Part shown: piece after piece, positions 46,101 to 52,100 of the stretch | Layout of the letters: each line of letters begins with the position of its first letter | Position numbering within the stretch: position 1 is the stretch's first letter | Assembly (NCBI GenBank): GCA_943737045.1 | Contig: CALSFV010000225.1 | Span: forward strand, 434,001-498,000 | Length of the DNA stretch: 64,000 nt | Direction of reading: 5' to 3' | Origin: Parapristionchus giblindavisi | Taxonomy: Eukaryota; Nematoda; Chromadorea; Rhabditida; Diplogasteridae | Notes under the pieces: model-generated | The model's database searches: none | Told to the model about the DNA's origin: nothing | Seen by the model: only the letters and a program-made list of their open reading frames with translations | Made by a program: the position numbers and the translations under genes

Positions 46101-46555
46101 TATTGCAGTACATTCATTCCATTCTTTGATCTTCTATTCAACACTAAATTTCCCGGAGTTCAAATGTTCGCCCTCTATTCATTAACAATCACTTCTCTTT
46201 CCTCGAGCGATGAGTGTGATTACATAAAGTTAGTTCTCTTCTTATTCTACTCTTTTCTCTAGCTCCCATCCCCTCAAGTTTTACAGGCAAACCATGAGCT
46301 AATTTAAAATTCTCCGCTCTGGCAGCACTCTCTCATAAACAAAGATATCGAGAGAGCATTGCCAGTGTGGAGAGCTTCAAATGAGTTGGCGTGTGCTTTC
46401 AATCTTTACTTTATTGCAGCATTTTATATTCGGAAGGAGTAGAAGAAGTGTTGGAACGCTTCGAGGCTCTCGAATCGAGCAGATTACTGAAGAATGAGAA
46501 AGTGAAGAAATTGTATTCTCGTCTTTCTCAAATAATTAACACACATCTCGCCTAA
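21933..46555 (+). CDS. ZYG-11/ZER-1-like protein, 17 exons, 722 aa (CUL-2 substrate receptor family)
   Basis: Coding join: 21933-22127, 22482-22584, 23724-23824, 23932-24015, 27698-27897, 29263-29438, 29497-29663, 29787-29917, 37722-37827, 37906-38009, 41783-41949, 42665-42768, 42847-42926, 43255-43387, 43441-43502, 46109-46228, 46420-46555. Every junction keeps phase; the total is 2169 nt. Residues about 1-290 hold LRR-like motifs (LKKLILYG, LNQLELIGFEDIP, LLHLDVSSCPLL, LKDLRVLDIG, KLACIDISD). Residues about 290-722 hold helical ARM-like repeats (LLTNLWERCSF, CAFFNTICNLL, FALYSLTITSLS). This order and length match ZYG-11/ZER-1 proteins, nuclear/cytoplasmic receptors that bring substrates to CUL-2 E3 ligase; a VHL-box-like start (SLEEIAIDRLADLI) fits. 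The family is expanded in nematodes, and the Caenorhabditis antidote ZEEL-1 derives from it; no membrane segment or toxin partner is visible here. Which paralogue this is remains open. Confidence 0.88.
22482..22584 (+). CDS. ZYG-11-like exon 2 (residues 66-99)
   Basis: Acceptor AATTACAG, donor GTAAGT. Encodes AEIRITESDY and the first clear LRR (LKKLILYG). Ends with one base of codon 100. Confidence 0.85.
22752..23440. mobile_element. Tc1-type element M, left end plus degenerate body
   Basis: After a TA, CAGTAGCAGCCAAAAGTATT is the same terminus found head-to-head at 57440 and 57443. TTTTGACTCAGATGAGCAAT follows, shared with 57488. The body from about 23010 (CACGGTTTTGGATCGGGATG) reappears at 24640-24990. 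No right TIR is visible and no transposase frame survives. It lies in intron 2. Confidence 0.7.
23724..23824 (+). CDS. ZYG-11-like exon 3 (residues 100-133)
   Basis: Acceptor TTCATTCAG, donor GTGCGA. Encodes VPESLSECYTLNQLELIGF, an LRR strand. The preceding intron contains a Tc1-type end (22752 onward). Confidence 0.85.
23932..24015 (+). CDS. ZYG-11-like exon 4 (residues 134-161)
   Basis: Acceptor TTGTTTAG, donor GTTTGC, 84 nt, phase 0 at both ends. Encodes LATLVIPCATNL and TVESLYTILK. Confidence 0.78.
24142..24643. mobile_element. Foldback N, about 500 bp, in intron 4
   Basis: CTCGGTGGGTGACTTTTTTA at the left pairs with the complement ending CACCCACCGAG at 24642. ATTCATTAATGTAACTCATA and GAAAAACCACGACTAATTC also have inverted partners in 24515-24610. 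A 360-bp element M-like segment follows directly, matching 23010-23370, so foldback N sits within or beside a dispersed repeat. Confidence 0.8.
25057..27383. mobile_element. TTAA-C foldback, 2.3 kb, with internal ORF
   Basis: Flanked by TTAA on both sides (25053-25056, 27384-27387). Termini: AGAAGGAGACCCTTGAG and CTCGAGGGTCTCCATCT. Long arms (about 25123-25790 and 26503-27160) are inverted copies; for example GGATCTCCTGTAAAAGTGTA pairs with its complement near 27137-27156. The central 700 bp carries a minus-strand ORF with a GWAL motif. The outer right 220 bp resembles the 702-bp satellite monomer. It lies in intron 4 of the ZYG-11-like gene. Confidence 0.85.
25959..26456 (-). CDS. Foldback-borne ORF, 165 aa, GWAL-motif domain
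   Basis: An open frame from ATG (26456) occupies the loop of the TTAA-C foldback. Residues 1-40 are helical (FALGLYKGMLEEVQKGV). Residues 42-115 begin MGWALRITKKGARYDPKDK, then a helical block ending ISHEQIKNCIRSLVAAKKK. The tail is highly acidic (EEEDLPVEEEVDVAEDE). An MGWAL(K) start followed by a basic helix and a helix ending in 'S.F.R.A.KK'-type sequence resembles, from memory, a domain found in repeat-encoded invertebrate zinc-finger or transposon-linked proteins. A second minus frame continues with SDFSEFFDGSMDI, so a frameshift or splice near 25975 may add a C-terminus. Role unknown; probably element-encoded or captured. Confidence 0.5.
   Translation of the reverse strand: MSMFDFALGLYKGMLEEVQKGVGIAPLAESFHEFQQAPVYPTMGWALRITKKGARYDPKDKQLVADLFEDYFTHSKKLRAEEIERRMKDRTDILPSERISHEQIKNCIRSLVAAKKKEVEAKGIHSRRRRALLDDMEKDFEEEDLPVEEEVDVAEDESDNFGCHL
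27698..27897 (+). CDS. ZYG-11-like exon 5 (residues 162-227)
   Basis: Acceptor AATTCTTCAG, donor GTATGG (chosen because it alone keeps phase with exon 6). Encodes GHPQLLHLDVSSCPLL and LKDLRVLDIGKATNHG, the strongest LRR match. A diverged foldback E begins 27 bp after the donor. Confidence 0.85.
27924..28055. mobile_element. Diverged foldback E, copy 2
   Basis: GGATGAGAACCGATGAATGA near 27928 and CATTCATCGGATCTCATTCC near 28026 are inverted partners. The interior TTGAGAGATAAGCGTTAGTG mirrors the loop of the 17079-17229 copy. It starts about 27 bp from the exon 5 donor, so its insertion could influence splicing. Confidence 0.6.
28333..28702 (+). mobile_element. TTAA-B element, copy 1, with tRNA-like module
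   Basis: Ends AGAAGGGGGGAGACC and GGCACCCCTTCT form an imperfect TIR matching the complete copy at 56779-57138. Target duplications are not intact here (CTAA/TTCA). At 28437-28507 lies the tRNA-like module: GTGTAGCTCAGTGGTTAGTA (A box) and CGGGTGCGATTCCCG (B box). It lies in intron 5, in the same direction as the host gene. Confidence 0.75.
28437..28507 (+). repeat. tRNA-like module in TTAA-B copy 1
   Basis: A box TAGCTCAGTGGTTAGTAG, a GCGCTTGTAACCGCGC arm (anticodon-like TGT, threonine type) and a T arm with GCGATTCCC. D, anticodon and T arms can be drawn, but the outer 7 bases (GCGTGTA / TTTGCAA) do not form an acceptor stem, so I call it tRNA-derived, not a tRNA. Confidence 0.6.
28905..29017. 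mobile_element. TTAA-D MITE, copy 2 (113 bp)
   Basis: Same length and termini as 19638-19750, flanked by TTAA (28901-28904, 29018-29021). The left TTAA is itself the outer end of a TTAA-B/C-type terminus (GAGGGTCCCCTTCT|TTAA), so this MITE landed exactly at another element's border. Confidence 0.88.
29263..29438 (+). CDS. ZYG-11-like exon 6 (residues 228-286)
   Basis: Acceptor GTGCTTCTAG, donor GTTGGT. Encodes WTKLACIDISDVD and HHKLQTVCLI, the last LRR units. Confidence 0.85.
29497..29663 (+). CDS. ZYG-11-like exon 7 (residues 287-342)
   Basis: Acceptor TGCCTTTTAG; donor GTAATA, with an in-frame alternative three bases earlier. Encodes the LRR-to-ARM transition, including TFNYYIQQYKND and AIGEAIFKLMV. 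Confidence 0.85.
29664..29786. repeat. (TAA)n/(TTA)n intron 7
   Basis: The 123-bp intron is almost wholly TAATAATA on the left and TTATTATTA on the right, able to fold back on itself. It starts GTAATA and ends TTACAG. Confidence 0.9.
29787..29917 (+). CDS. ZYG-11-like exon 8 (residues 343-385)
   Basis: Acceptor TTATTACAG at the end of a (TTA)n intron, donor GTAAGC. Encodes VNPCVEACLNVMRQPRD and NAMYLIRVLN. The following intron is 7.8 kb and packed with TIR elements. Confidence 0.85.
30080..30430 (+). repeat. tRNA-like module in a GCTTA-rich repeat
   Basis: TTAGGTGGCGCAGTGGAAAG (A box, near 30260) and a weak B box (GGTTGTTCGGTCCCCC) are followed by CATGTAAGCAACCCGGTAAG. The module is bracketed by TGCTTATATGTAAGCATA repeats (30168, 30387), suggesting a larger dispersed unit. 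A decayed relative may lie at 42095-42185 (GGATCGAATCCTCC, AAGCCGGGTAAA). Confidence 0.5.
30509..30875. mobile_element. hAT-type MITE W (367 bp) with perfect 8-bp duplication
   Basis: TIR CAGGGCTGTGCGTAAAAT at the left and ACGTAAAATGCACAGCCCTG at the right. Both sides carry ATACATAC (30501-30508, 30876-30883), an exact 8-bp target duplication as made by hAT transposases. The interior is dominated by CGTAAAAT words. No coding capacity. It lies in intron 8. Confidence 0.92.
31258..32218. mobile_element. Foldback H, Tc1-type ends, about 960 bp
   Basis: The left end TA|CAGTAGACGACAAAATTA pairs with TAATTTTGTCGTCTACTG at 32202-32218. The arms extend about 260 bp each (GGATCGATGAAACTTGGTAT pairs with its complement; ACCACCTGTAGTAGAAGTCA likewise). 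The loop of about 400 bp has no gene. The right TA is mutated to AA. In intron 8. Confidence 0.85.
32400..32840. mobile_element. Foldback I, about 440 bp
   Basis: CTAGGGAATGGTTTCTGTGA at the left pairs with TCACAGAAACCATTCCCTAG at the right. The arms continue through GACCTACATAGCGATAATCA and the CGAAACCCGTCGCATATCCG region; the loop is about 130 bp. No TSD assigned. Confidence 0.85.
32849..33007. repeat. Small palindrome between foldbacks I and J
   Basis: GGATGGTCAAAAATGGTTTC at the left pairs imperfectly with GAAACCACTTTTGACCATCT at the right; AAAAGTTGCACCC pairs with GTGCAACTTTT. The loop is about 90 bp. Probably a further MITE; no duplication seen. Confidence 0.7.
33041..33952. mobile_element. 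Foldback J with convergent tRNA-like modules
   Basis: CAAGGAGTCTCATTGGTCTT at the left pairs with AAGGCCAATGAGACTCCTTG at the right; the arms are about 320 bp. Each arm holds a tRNA-like module pointing inward. In the right arm (minus strand, 33655-33725) TGGTGGCGCAGTGACAAAGA and GGCGGGTTCGATCCCCGCC are clear. In the left arm (plus strand, about 33280-33340) the B box GGCGGGTTCGATCC survives but the A box is decayed. The loop is AT-rich. In intron 8. Confidence 0.82.
34127..34260 (+). repeat. tRNA-like SINE module V, copy 2
   Basis: CTGTGTGTAAGCATGTCTAG then GTAGCGCACTGGGTAGGGTG (A box) resembles 18970-19100; the B-box region (GATGCTCCCACGG) is decayed. It precedes foldback G copy 1 directly. 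Confidence 0.5.
34267..35540. mobile_element. Foldback G, copy 1, about 1.27 kb
   Basis: ATATCACGCCTGTCACGAGA at the left pairs with TCTCGTGACAGGCGTGATAT at the right. The arms run about 600 bp: TGAGTTAGGACCGTTTTTGG, GGCATGCCCTACCA, CATGGTTCATCCCCTTGGTA and GACTTCAAATCATCAGGAAA all have inverted partners. The loop (34800-34900) is short. Open frames on both strands are mirror artefacts. Intron 8. Confidence 0.88.
35541..36019. other. Unassigned part of intron 8
   Basis: Contains a (TA)n run at 35740-35758. Near 35924 GAGCCGTGGTACAATGGTCG resembles the 5' part of a tRNA-like A box but lacks a B box. No exon fits the phase between exons 8 and 9, and none is needed. Confidence 0.4.
36120..36416 (+). 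repeat. tRNA-derived SINE with duplicated A-box segment
   Basis: GGCGAAGTGGTGTAGTGGTC (A box) occurs twice in tandem (26-27-bp period). The B box follows as CTGGGTTCGATTCCCGGTCG. The unrelated body (CACCAAGGCGCCCGAAAGGG, TGACTAGATCATGCGGTAAA) ends in AATAACGGGTTGTACC and (CTTTAC)n repeats. A tRNA head, body and simple-repeat tail is the standard SINE plan. Confidence 0.8.
36453..36695. mobile_element. MITE-T
   Basis: CTTCTTCGGTTTCTGGCCAC then poly-C at the left pairs with poly-G then GTGGCCAGAAACCAAAGAAG at the right. Interior: ATTCGATCGAAAAGATCGAA. A partial relative is at 14539-14675. The target duplication is not clear. Confidence 0.7.
37722..37827 (+). CDS. ZYG-11-like exon 9 (residues 386-421)
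   Basis: Acceptor ATCTTGTAG, donor GTAACT. The split codon restores W386. Encodes PFNLCFERCLNIAEGQGI, an ARM helix pair. Confidence 0.85.
37906..38009 (+). CDS. ZYG-11-like exon 10 (residues 422-455)
   Basis: Acceptor AAATTTAG, donor GTAAGT. Encodes SCSLLTNLWERCSFDIDRF, matching the family's S.LWNI.DE.P segment. Confidence 0.85.
38106..38969. mobile_element. TC-L, non-autonomous Tc1-type element, 864 bp
   Basis: Flanked by TA (38104-38105, 38970-38971). Left CAGTACCGGGCAAAAGTCTG and right CAGACTTTTGCACGGTACTG are inverted; the TIR continues through GACGCAAAATTCGAA. The interior has no transposase frame. The right half recurs at 17500-17673. In intron 10. Confidence 0.9.
38974..40460. mobile_element. 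Foldback K, Tc1-type ends, about 1.49 kb
   Basis: Left TA|CAGTAGCGCCGGAAAGTC, right GACTTTCCGGCGCTAC. Long arms (about 39000-39660, 39780-40450) are inverted: GGCGTCAGTTGATATATCAA, GTACATGATGTACCCACAG and TCGCGAGATGAGAAGGGAGC all pair. The loop (39660-39780) contains GATCAAAGATCAAATA. It abuts TC-L on the left and foldback A on the right. Confidence 0.87.
40472..41463. mobile_element. Foldback A, copy 1, 992 bp, ATAT duplication
   Basis: Ends GAGGCCGTTTGTGTAAGAGT and ACTCTTACGCAAACGGCCTC; ATAT on both sides (40468-40471, 41464-41467). The arms are nearly the full length: CGTCTCCATCAAAATTTCCA pairs with its complement, as does ATCTCAACGATGTATTATGA. The centre has a purine/pyrimidine-rich inner hairpin (CGCTCTCTCGC words). 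Third in a chain after TC-L and foldback K in intron 10. Confidence 0.9.
41783..41949 (+). CDS. ZYG-11-like exon 11 (residues 456-511)
   Basis: Acceptor TGTGTTCAG, donor GTAATT. Encodes LHEVGHILRSKPKVLSYL and ECTSCAFFNTICNLL. It is the only exon found that converts phase 2 of exon 10 to phase 1 of exon 12. Confidence 0.85.
42446..42535 (-). repeat. Decayed tRNA-like SINE, relative of 16900-17045
   Basis: TTATTGATCGCTAGAAACGG and TCTGCAATAGGTTTCGAACT match words in the 16900-17000 copy; the A-box side is lost (ATACATACC). A poly-C run follows at 42591-42606. In intron 11. Confidence 0.5.
42665..42768 (+). CDS. ZYG-11-like exon 12 (residues 512-546)
   Basis: Acceptor TATTGTAG, donor GTGAGT. 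Encodes SSLQFVRKGGIELLSRIL, the classic ARM G-G-(I/V/M)-E-L turn. Confidence 0.85.
42847..42926 (+). CDS. ZYG-11-like exon 13 (residues 547-572)
   Basis: Acceptor CAATTTTCAG, donor GTAAGC. Encodes ILLTIFKVVIMSENREALL. Confidence 0.83.
43255..43387 (+). CDS. ZYG-11-like exon 14 (residues 573-617)
   Basis: Acceptor TTTCTTTAG, donor GTTAGC. Encodes LIVGILSFLIASSLHF and SRQTIGLFV. Confidence 0.83.
43441..43502 (+). CDS. ZYG-11-like exon 15 (residues 618-637)
   Basis: Acceptor AAATTTCAG, donor GTATTT. Encodes EGWPVEELNMNMHCAF, matching the W.......N..YRSF region of ZER1-type proteins. The next intron holds a mariner-type element and a foldback G copy. Confidence 0.83.
43788..45053 (+). mobile_element. 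Tc1/mariner-type element, 1266 bp, decayed
   Basis: TA duplications (43786-43787, 45054-45055). TIR GGGTGTCCGGAAAGTCTTTG / CAAAGACTTTCCGGACACCC. The interior (44060-44670, plus strand) retains transposase scraps: NKSWRYMEQATGTPRSTIHR is a paired-like helix-turn-helix, and WNVNIDVCFEQLEEM is from the C-terminal part. Multiple frameshifts; not active. In intron 15. Confidence 0.85.
44059..44668 (+). pseudogene. Tc1/mariner-type transposase pseudogene
   Basis: The N-terminal DNA-binding part (SWRYMEQATGTPRSTIHRIL) and a C-terminal scrap (PEGWNVNIDVCFEQLEEMEG) lie in different frames with stops between. No intact catalytic D/D/D triad is readable. The surrounding TIRs identify it as element-encoded. 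Confidence 0.6.
45083..46062. mobile_element. Foldback G, copy 2, about 980 bp
   Basis: TATCACGCCTGTCACGAGAG and CTCTCGTGACAGGCGTGATA are the ends. The inner arms match copy 1 (34267-35540), but the left arm lacks about 240 bp (the GGCATGCCCTACCAGCC block), present only on the right. In intron 15, ending 46 bp before exon 16. Confidence 0.87.
46109..46228 (+). CDS. ZYG-11-like exon 16 (residues 638-677)
   Basis: Acceptor CTATTGCAG, donor GTTAGT. Encodes FPGVQMFALYSLTITSLSS, the family's HWA.WAL.NL segment, starting 46 bp after the end of foldback G copy 2. Confidence 0.85.
46285..46397. mobile_element. TTAA-D MITE, copy 3, inside a 191-bp intron
   Basis: Same 113-bp length as copies 1 and 2 but more diverged (AGGCAAACCATGAGCTAATT at the left, TTGGCGTGTGCT at the right). 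The flanks TTAC/TTTC are no longer exact TTAA. It makes up most of intron 16. Confidence 0.75.
46420..46555 (+). CDS. ZYG-11-like exon 17 (residues 678-722, stop)
   Basis: Acceptor TTATTGCAG; stop TAA at 46553-46555. Encodes LYSEGVEEVLERFEALES (the final ARM G-V-E turn) and a basic helical tail. The preceding 191-bp intron contains a 113-bp TTAA-D MITE. Confidence 0.85.
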
Positions 46556-46783
46556 GAATTGACCAATTCTACTACACATCCGGGCTGGGATTTTTTTGAA
46601 TAATTTCAAAAAAAATTATGATAAAAAATGGCTCAAAAATTTATGAAATAATACTTTACTTAATTTAAAAGGATATTTAGCATTTCAAACAAATTATTTT
46701 TGTGAGAACAGTGATAAAAACAGTCAACATCGAAATCAAATAAATTCCGAAACGTGTAAATTATGATGCAATAATTTTAGAAA

Positions 46784-46789
46784 AATAAA
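46784..46789 (+). terminator. Candidate polyadenylation signal
   Basis: AATAAA about 230 bp after the ZYG-11-like stop codon. It overlaps the end of the minus-strand retroelement remnant, so usage is uncertain. Confidence 0.35.
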
Positions 46790-47256
46790 CTATGAATGAT
46801 GAATACATTCTAGCATAAGCTTCACATCGTTTTTATGATAAGTAATGCCATTCGAAATCTTGTTTGTTTTATCATAACGAACGTAGTTACCTTGAATGTT
46901 TATAAATTCGGAGTAGGCATTCTTAAACAATAGATCTATAAGATAGAAATTCTTTTCCTTGACAATTTTATGTGTTAAATTAGTGAAAAGCGAAGCAAAA
47001 TCTGCACTGAAAATTTTATTATTTTGACCATGACAAGTATTCAATCCATTTATGACTCTAAATGTATTTTGAATTGAGAAATAACAATGAGTACCATTAC
47101 GCCCAGCTTTTATATTACAGTATCTTCTGAAGTGATTTTGCAGGAATTTTTAATTTTTTTTGTAGTTGAACAGATACTGGTTTAAGACTGCTGTTATGGG
47201 CTCTTGTAATGAATCTGAATTTTATTGGCGTTTTGTGCATTTTGGGAATACCATAA

Positions 47257-48259
47257 GAGGCCGTTTGTGTAAGAGTCGGGCAAATCAGGGGGAGGGTTGG
47301 CACAGACCAAAAATTTCGATACCCTCAGAACTTGTGTATAGGGGTTATTGACCTCGCTGATGAAGATGTGCATAATCATTTTGGCTCCAGTGGTCCCGCA
47401 ACGCCTGGGCGGGATTACGGTAAGATCACGTTTTCAGGCCATTCTCGGTCCATGGTAGAGCTAGAGGTATGAAAATTGGGCTCCTGGGACAGAATTCGAT
47501 GGCGATGACGGCTGTCTACTTCATTAGTTTTGAAAATTTCCCAAAAGGTCGACTAGTGGAAATTTTGATGGAGACGTTTGCGCCATAGACGAGTATGACA
47601 GTTCGAACCGGCGTGACGAGAGGATCTCAACGATGTATTATGAGCCATTATCTCCGTTGAGAAAGCTTTCATAGTCTTGTTATAGTGAAGTGCGCCTTGC
47701 AAGAGGCGTCTCTCAATTCCGCACGCTATCTCGCACTCTCGGGAGAGGCGAGAGAGCGTGCGGAAATGAGAGAGTGAAGAGGGAGCGCGCGGCATTGAGA
47801 CGTAAACTCCTGATGCTGACGCTGATCACTATAACGAGACTATGAAAGCTTTCTCAACGGAGATAATGGTTGATAATACATCGTTGAGATCCTCTCGTCA
47901 CGCCGGTTCGAACTGTCATTCTCGTCTGGGGCGCAAACGGCTTCATCAAAATTTCCACTAGTCGACCTTTTGGGAAATTTTCAAAACTAATGAAGTAGAC
48001 AGCCATCATCGCCATCGAATTCTGTCCCAGGAGCCCAATTTTCATAGCTCTAGCTCTACCGTGGACCGAGAACGTCTTGAAAACGTAATTATGCCGTAAT
48101 CGTGCCCTGACGTTGCGGGACCAATTGAGCCAAAATGACTATGCACATCTTCATCAGCGAGGTCGATATCCCCTATAGGGGTATATATACACGAGTTTTG
48201 AGGGTATCGAAATTTTTGGTCTGTGCCAACCATTGTTCGACTCTTACGCAAACGGCCAC
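47257..48259. mobile_element. Foldback A, copy 2, 1003 bp, ATAA duplication, inside the RT
   Basis: Ends GAGGCCGTTTGTGTAAGAGT and ACTCTTACGCAAACGGCCAC; exact ATAA on both sides (47253-47256, 48260-48263). Removing element plus one ATAA rejoins the RT as R-I-Y|G-I-P-K-M-H-K in frame. The arms match copy 1 (40472-41463). Confidence 0.93.
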
Positions 48260-48373
48260 ATAAATACGTGGTAAAGAACGGTCCAGGTTTCTTGTTAGCG
48301 ACATGCTAACAATAAGTGTAAATTTCAAATGATCTTTGATCTTTGATTCATGTCTAAGTAATGAATAGGTTAA

Positions 48374-48655
48374 TATTGTGCGTATAAAATGTACTTGCAT
48401 AAGAAAATGACAAATGGTGCTAACGAACGGAAGTCACAATCGAGAGACGGGCGAGATGTAGCCTTCTACATCTCGTCCCGCCTCTCGATTGTCTCTCCGC
48501 TGCCTCTCTCTAACACGGCTGGCCTTCGCCGCGCGCTATATTATATATAAAAGAGATCGGCATAGTTTCTGAACCATGCAAAACAAGAAAGTCGCTTGTG
48601 GGAGTGATTGGCTACTCTCGTACCAAATAAACAAGTGTATTTTATACGGTCAATA
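48374..48655. mobile_element. MITE-Q, complete copy inside the RT, TA target
   Basis: Left TATTGTGCGTATAAAATGTA, right GTATTTTATACGGTCAATA. If the outer TA is the duplication, removing the element plus one TA rejoins the RT frame as R-T-Y-I-L-T-Y-S. The interior carries a CGGGACGAGATG hairpin partner (ACATCTCGTCCCG with CGGGCGAGATGT) and the CCGCGCGCTATATTATATAT word shared with position 28. Confidence 0.85.
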
Positions 48656-49139
48656 TGTACGTTCTCCAGTATGGTTTGCGTTCATTTCCTTTTCCATAAA
48701 TGTCAAATAAAGTTTTTTTACAGGTAAAGGCATAATTTCCAGATGCTTTATCAATCATTGTAATTATGAAGTCTTTCATAAGTTTTTCCAATTCTTCCCT
48801 GTATCTGCTTATATTTTGAGCGTCACGATTTATATCGATTTTGTTCAGCTTTCTTTCAATTACTGGAGCGATAAATTCACAATATTCTCTATTGTGTCAA
48901 TCGACACAGATTGTGGCTTTTTATTCTTTTTTGGCGATTTTTGTAACTGTATCTTTGATGGATTCTTTTAAATTGTTCAGTATACTTTGAATATCACAGA
49001 CTGGTTGTAATCTGTATTTTGTACCTTTTTCAAAGACTAGCCGCGCCTCGCAAGCTCGGCGCGACTATCGGGGGGAAACCCCCCGAACCCCCCCCCACTT
49101 TATTTTTTTGGTAATGGTAATTGTTTAGCGCTGCGGAAA

Positions 49140-52100
49140 ATGTTAAGTAGATCAATACGGTATCATGGGAACTAACGCTAAGACTACCTTAACTAAAGAA
49201 ACGTCGATGGGGGTGAATGGTAACTCAATCGATAGAATGAATACGTAGATCAATATAGATCGAGCTATTGATCATCGATCTCTCCTTATGTATTTAATAA
49301 TTATGTAAAGTTGCAATTCAGTAATTGCAACTATATCGTCGCAACTTCTTGTCTTAATATGCATTTTTATTGTTCTCTTTTCTTTCTTCTTTTCTCTCTT
49401 CTCCAAGATGCGATAAATATATTATTATTATTATCGTTATTATTATAAACTACAATATAGTATCACGGGGACTAACGCTAAGACTACCTTAAATCTTTAA
49501 GTAGATCAATATAGTATCACGGGGACTAACGCTAAGACTACCTTAAATCTTTAAGTAGATCAATATAGTATCACGGGGACTAACGCTAAGACTGCCTTAA
49601 ATCTATAAGTAGATCAATATAGTATCACGGGGACTAACGCTAAGACTACCTTAACTAAAGAAACTTTGCTAAGCGTGAACGGTAACTCAATCGATAGAAT
49701 CAATAAGTAGATCAATATAGTGTCACGGGAACTAACGCTAAGACTACCTTAAATATTTAAGTAGATCAATATAATATCACGGGGACTAACGCTAAGACTA
49801 CCTTAAATATTTAAGTAGATCAATATAGTATCACGGGGACTAACGCTAAGACTACCTTAACTAAAGAAACTTTGCTAAGCGTGAACGGTAACTCAATCGA
49901 TAGAATCAATAAGTAGATCAATATAGTATCACGGGAACTAACGCTAAGACTACCTTAAATATTTAAGTAGATCAATATAGTATCACGGGGACTAACGCTA
50001 AGACTACCTTAAATCTTTAAGTAGATCAATATAGTATCACGGGGACTAACGCTAAGACTACCTTAAATCTTTAAGTAGATCAATATAGTATCACGGGGAC
50101 TAACGCTAAGACTACCTTAAATCTTTAAGTAGATCAATATAGTATCACGGGGACTAACGCTAAGACTGCCTTAAATCTATAAGTAGATCAATATAGTATC
50201 ACGGGGACTAACGCTAAGACTACCTTAACTAAAGAAACTTTGCTAAGCGTGAACGGTAACTCAATCGATAGAATCAATAAGTAGATCAATATAGTGTCAC
50301 GGGAACTAACGCTAAGACTACCTTAAATATTTAAGTAGATCAATATAATATCACGGGGACTAACGCTAAGACTACCTTAAATATTTAAGTAGATCAATAT
50401 AGTATCACGGGGACTAACGCTAAGACTACCTTAACTAAAGAAACTTTGCTAAGCGTGAACGGTAACTCAATCGATAGAATCAATAAGTAGATCAATATAG
50501 TATCACGGGAACTAACGCTAAGACTACCTTAAATATTTAAGTAGATCAATATAGTATCACGGGGACTAACGCTAAGACTACCTTAAATCTTTAAGTAGAT
50601 CAATATAGTATCACGGGGACTAACGCTAAGACTACCTTAAATCTTTAAGTAGATCAATATAGTATCACGGGGACTAACGCTAAGACTGCCTTAAATCTAT
50701 AAGTAGATCAATATAGTATCACGGGGACTAACGCTAAGACTACCTTAACTAAAGAAACTTTGCTAAGCGTGAACGGTAACTCAATCGATAGAATCAATAA
50801 GTAGATCAATATAGTGTCACGGGAACTAACGCTAAGACTACCTTAAATATTTAAGTAGATCAATATAGTATCACGGGGACTAACGCTAAGACTGCCTTAA
50901 ATCTATAAGTAGATCAATATAGTATCACGGGGACTAACGCTAAGACTACCTTAACTAAAGAAACTTTGCTAAGCGTGAACGGTAACTCAATCGATAGAAT
51001 CAATAAGTAGATCAATATAGTGTCACGGGAACTAACGCTAAGACTACCTTAAATATTTAAGTAGATCAATATACAAATCAATAGATCAATAGTGATAAGA
51101 AGAACCCAATACCATCCCATTCTTTCTTATACAGGAAAATAAATGATTTGATTTGATTTGAATATAGTATCACGGGGACTAACGCTAAGACTACCTTAAA
51201 TCTTTAAGTAGATCAATATAGTATCACGGGGACTAACGCTAAGACTACCTTAAATCTTTAAGTAGATCAATATAGTATCACGGGGACTAACGCTAAGACT
51301 ACCTTAAATCTTTAAGTAGATCAATATAGTATCACGGGGACTAACGCTAAGACTGCCTTAAATCTATAAGTAGATCAATATAGTATCACGGGGACTAACG
51401 CTAAGACTACCTTAACTAAAGAAACTTTGCTAAGCGTGAACGGTAACTCAATCGATAGAATCAATAAGTAGATCAATATAGTGTCACGGGAACTAACGCT
51501 AAGACTACCTTAAATATTTAAGTAGATCAATATAATATCACGGGGACTAACGCTAAGACTACCTTAAATATTTAAGTAGATCAATATAGTATCACGGGGA
51601 CTAACGCTAAGACTACCTTAACTAAAGAAACTTTGCTAAGCGTGAACGGTAACTCAATCGATAGAATCAATAAGTAGATCAATATAGTATCACGGGAACT
51701 AACGCTAAGACTACCTTAAATATTTAAGTAGATCAATATAGTATCACGGGGACTAACGCTAAGACTACCTTAAATCTTTAAGTAGATCAATATAGTATCA
51801 CGGGGACTAACGCTAAGACTACCTTAAATCTTTAAGTAGATCAATATAGTATCACGGGGACTAACGCTAAGACAACCTTAACTAAAGAAACTTTGCTAAG
51901 CGTGAACGGTAACTCAATCGATAGAATCAATAAGTAGATCAATATAGTGTCACGGGAACTAACGCTAAGACTACCTTAAATCTTTAAGTAGATCAATATA
52001 GTATCACGGGGACTAACGCTAAGACTACCTTAACTAAAGAAACTTTGCTAAGCGTGAACGGTAACTCAATCGATAGAATCAATAAGTAGATCAATATAGT

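Noticed and set aside
47194..48400. Minus-strand ORFs in 47194-47379 and 48173-48400 as separate genes
   Set aside because: They are chimeras of foldback A termini and the flanking RT segments; removing the element joins the RT parts in frame.
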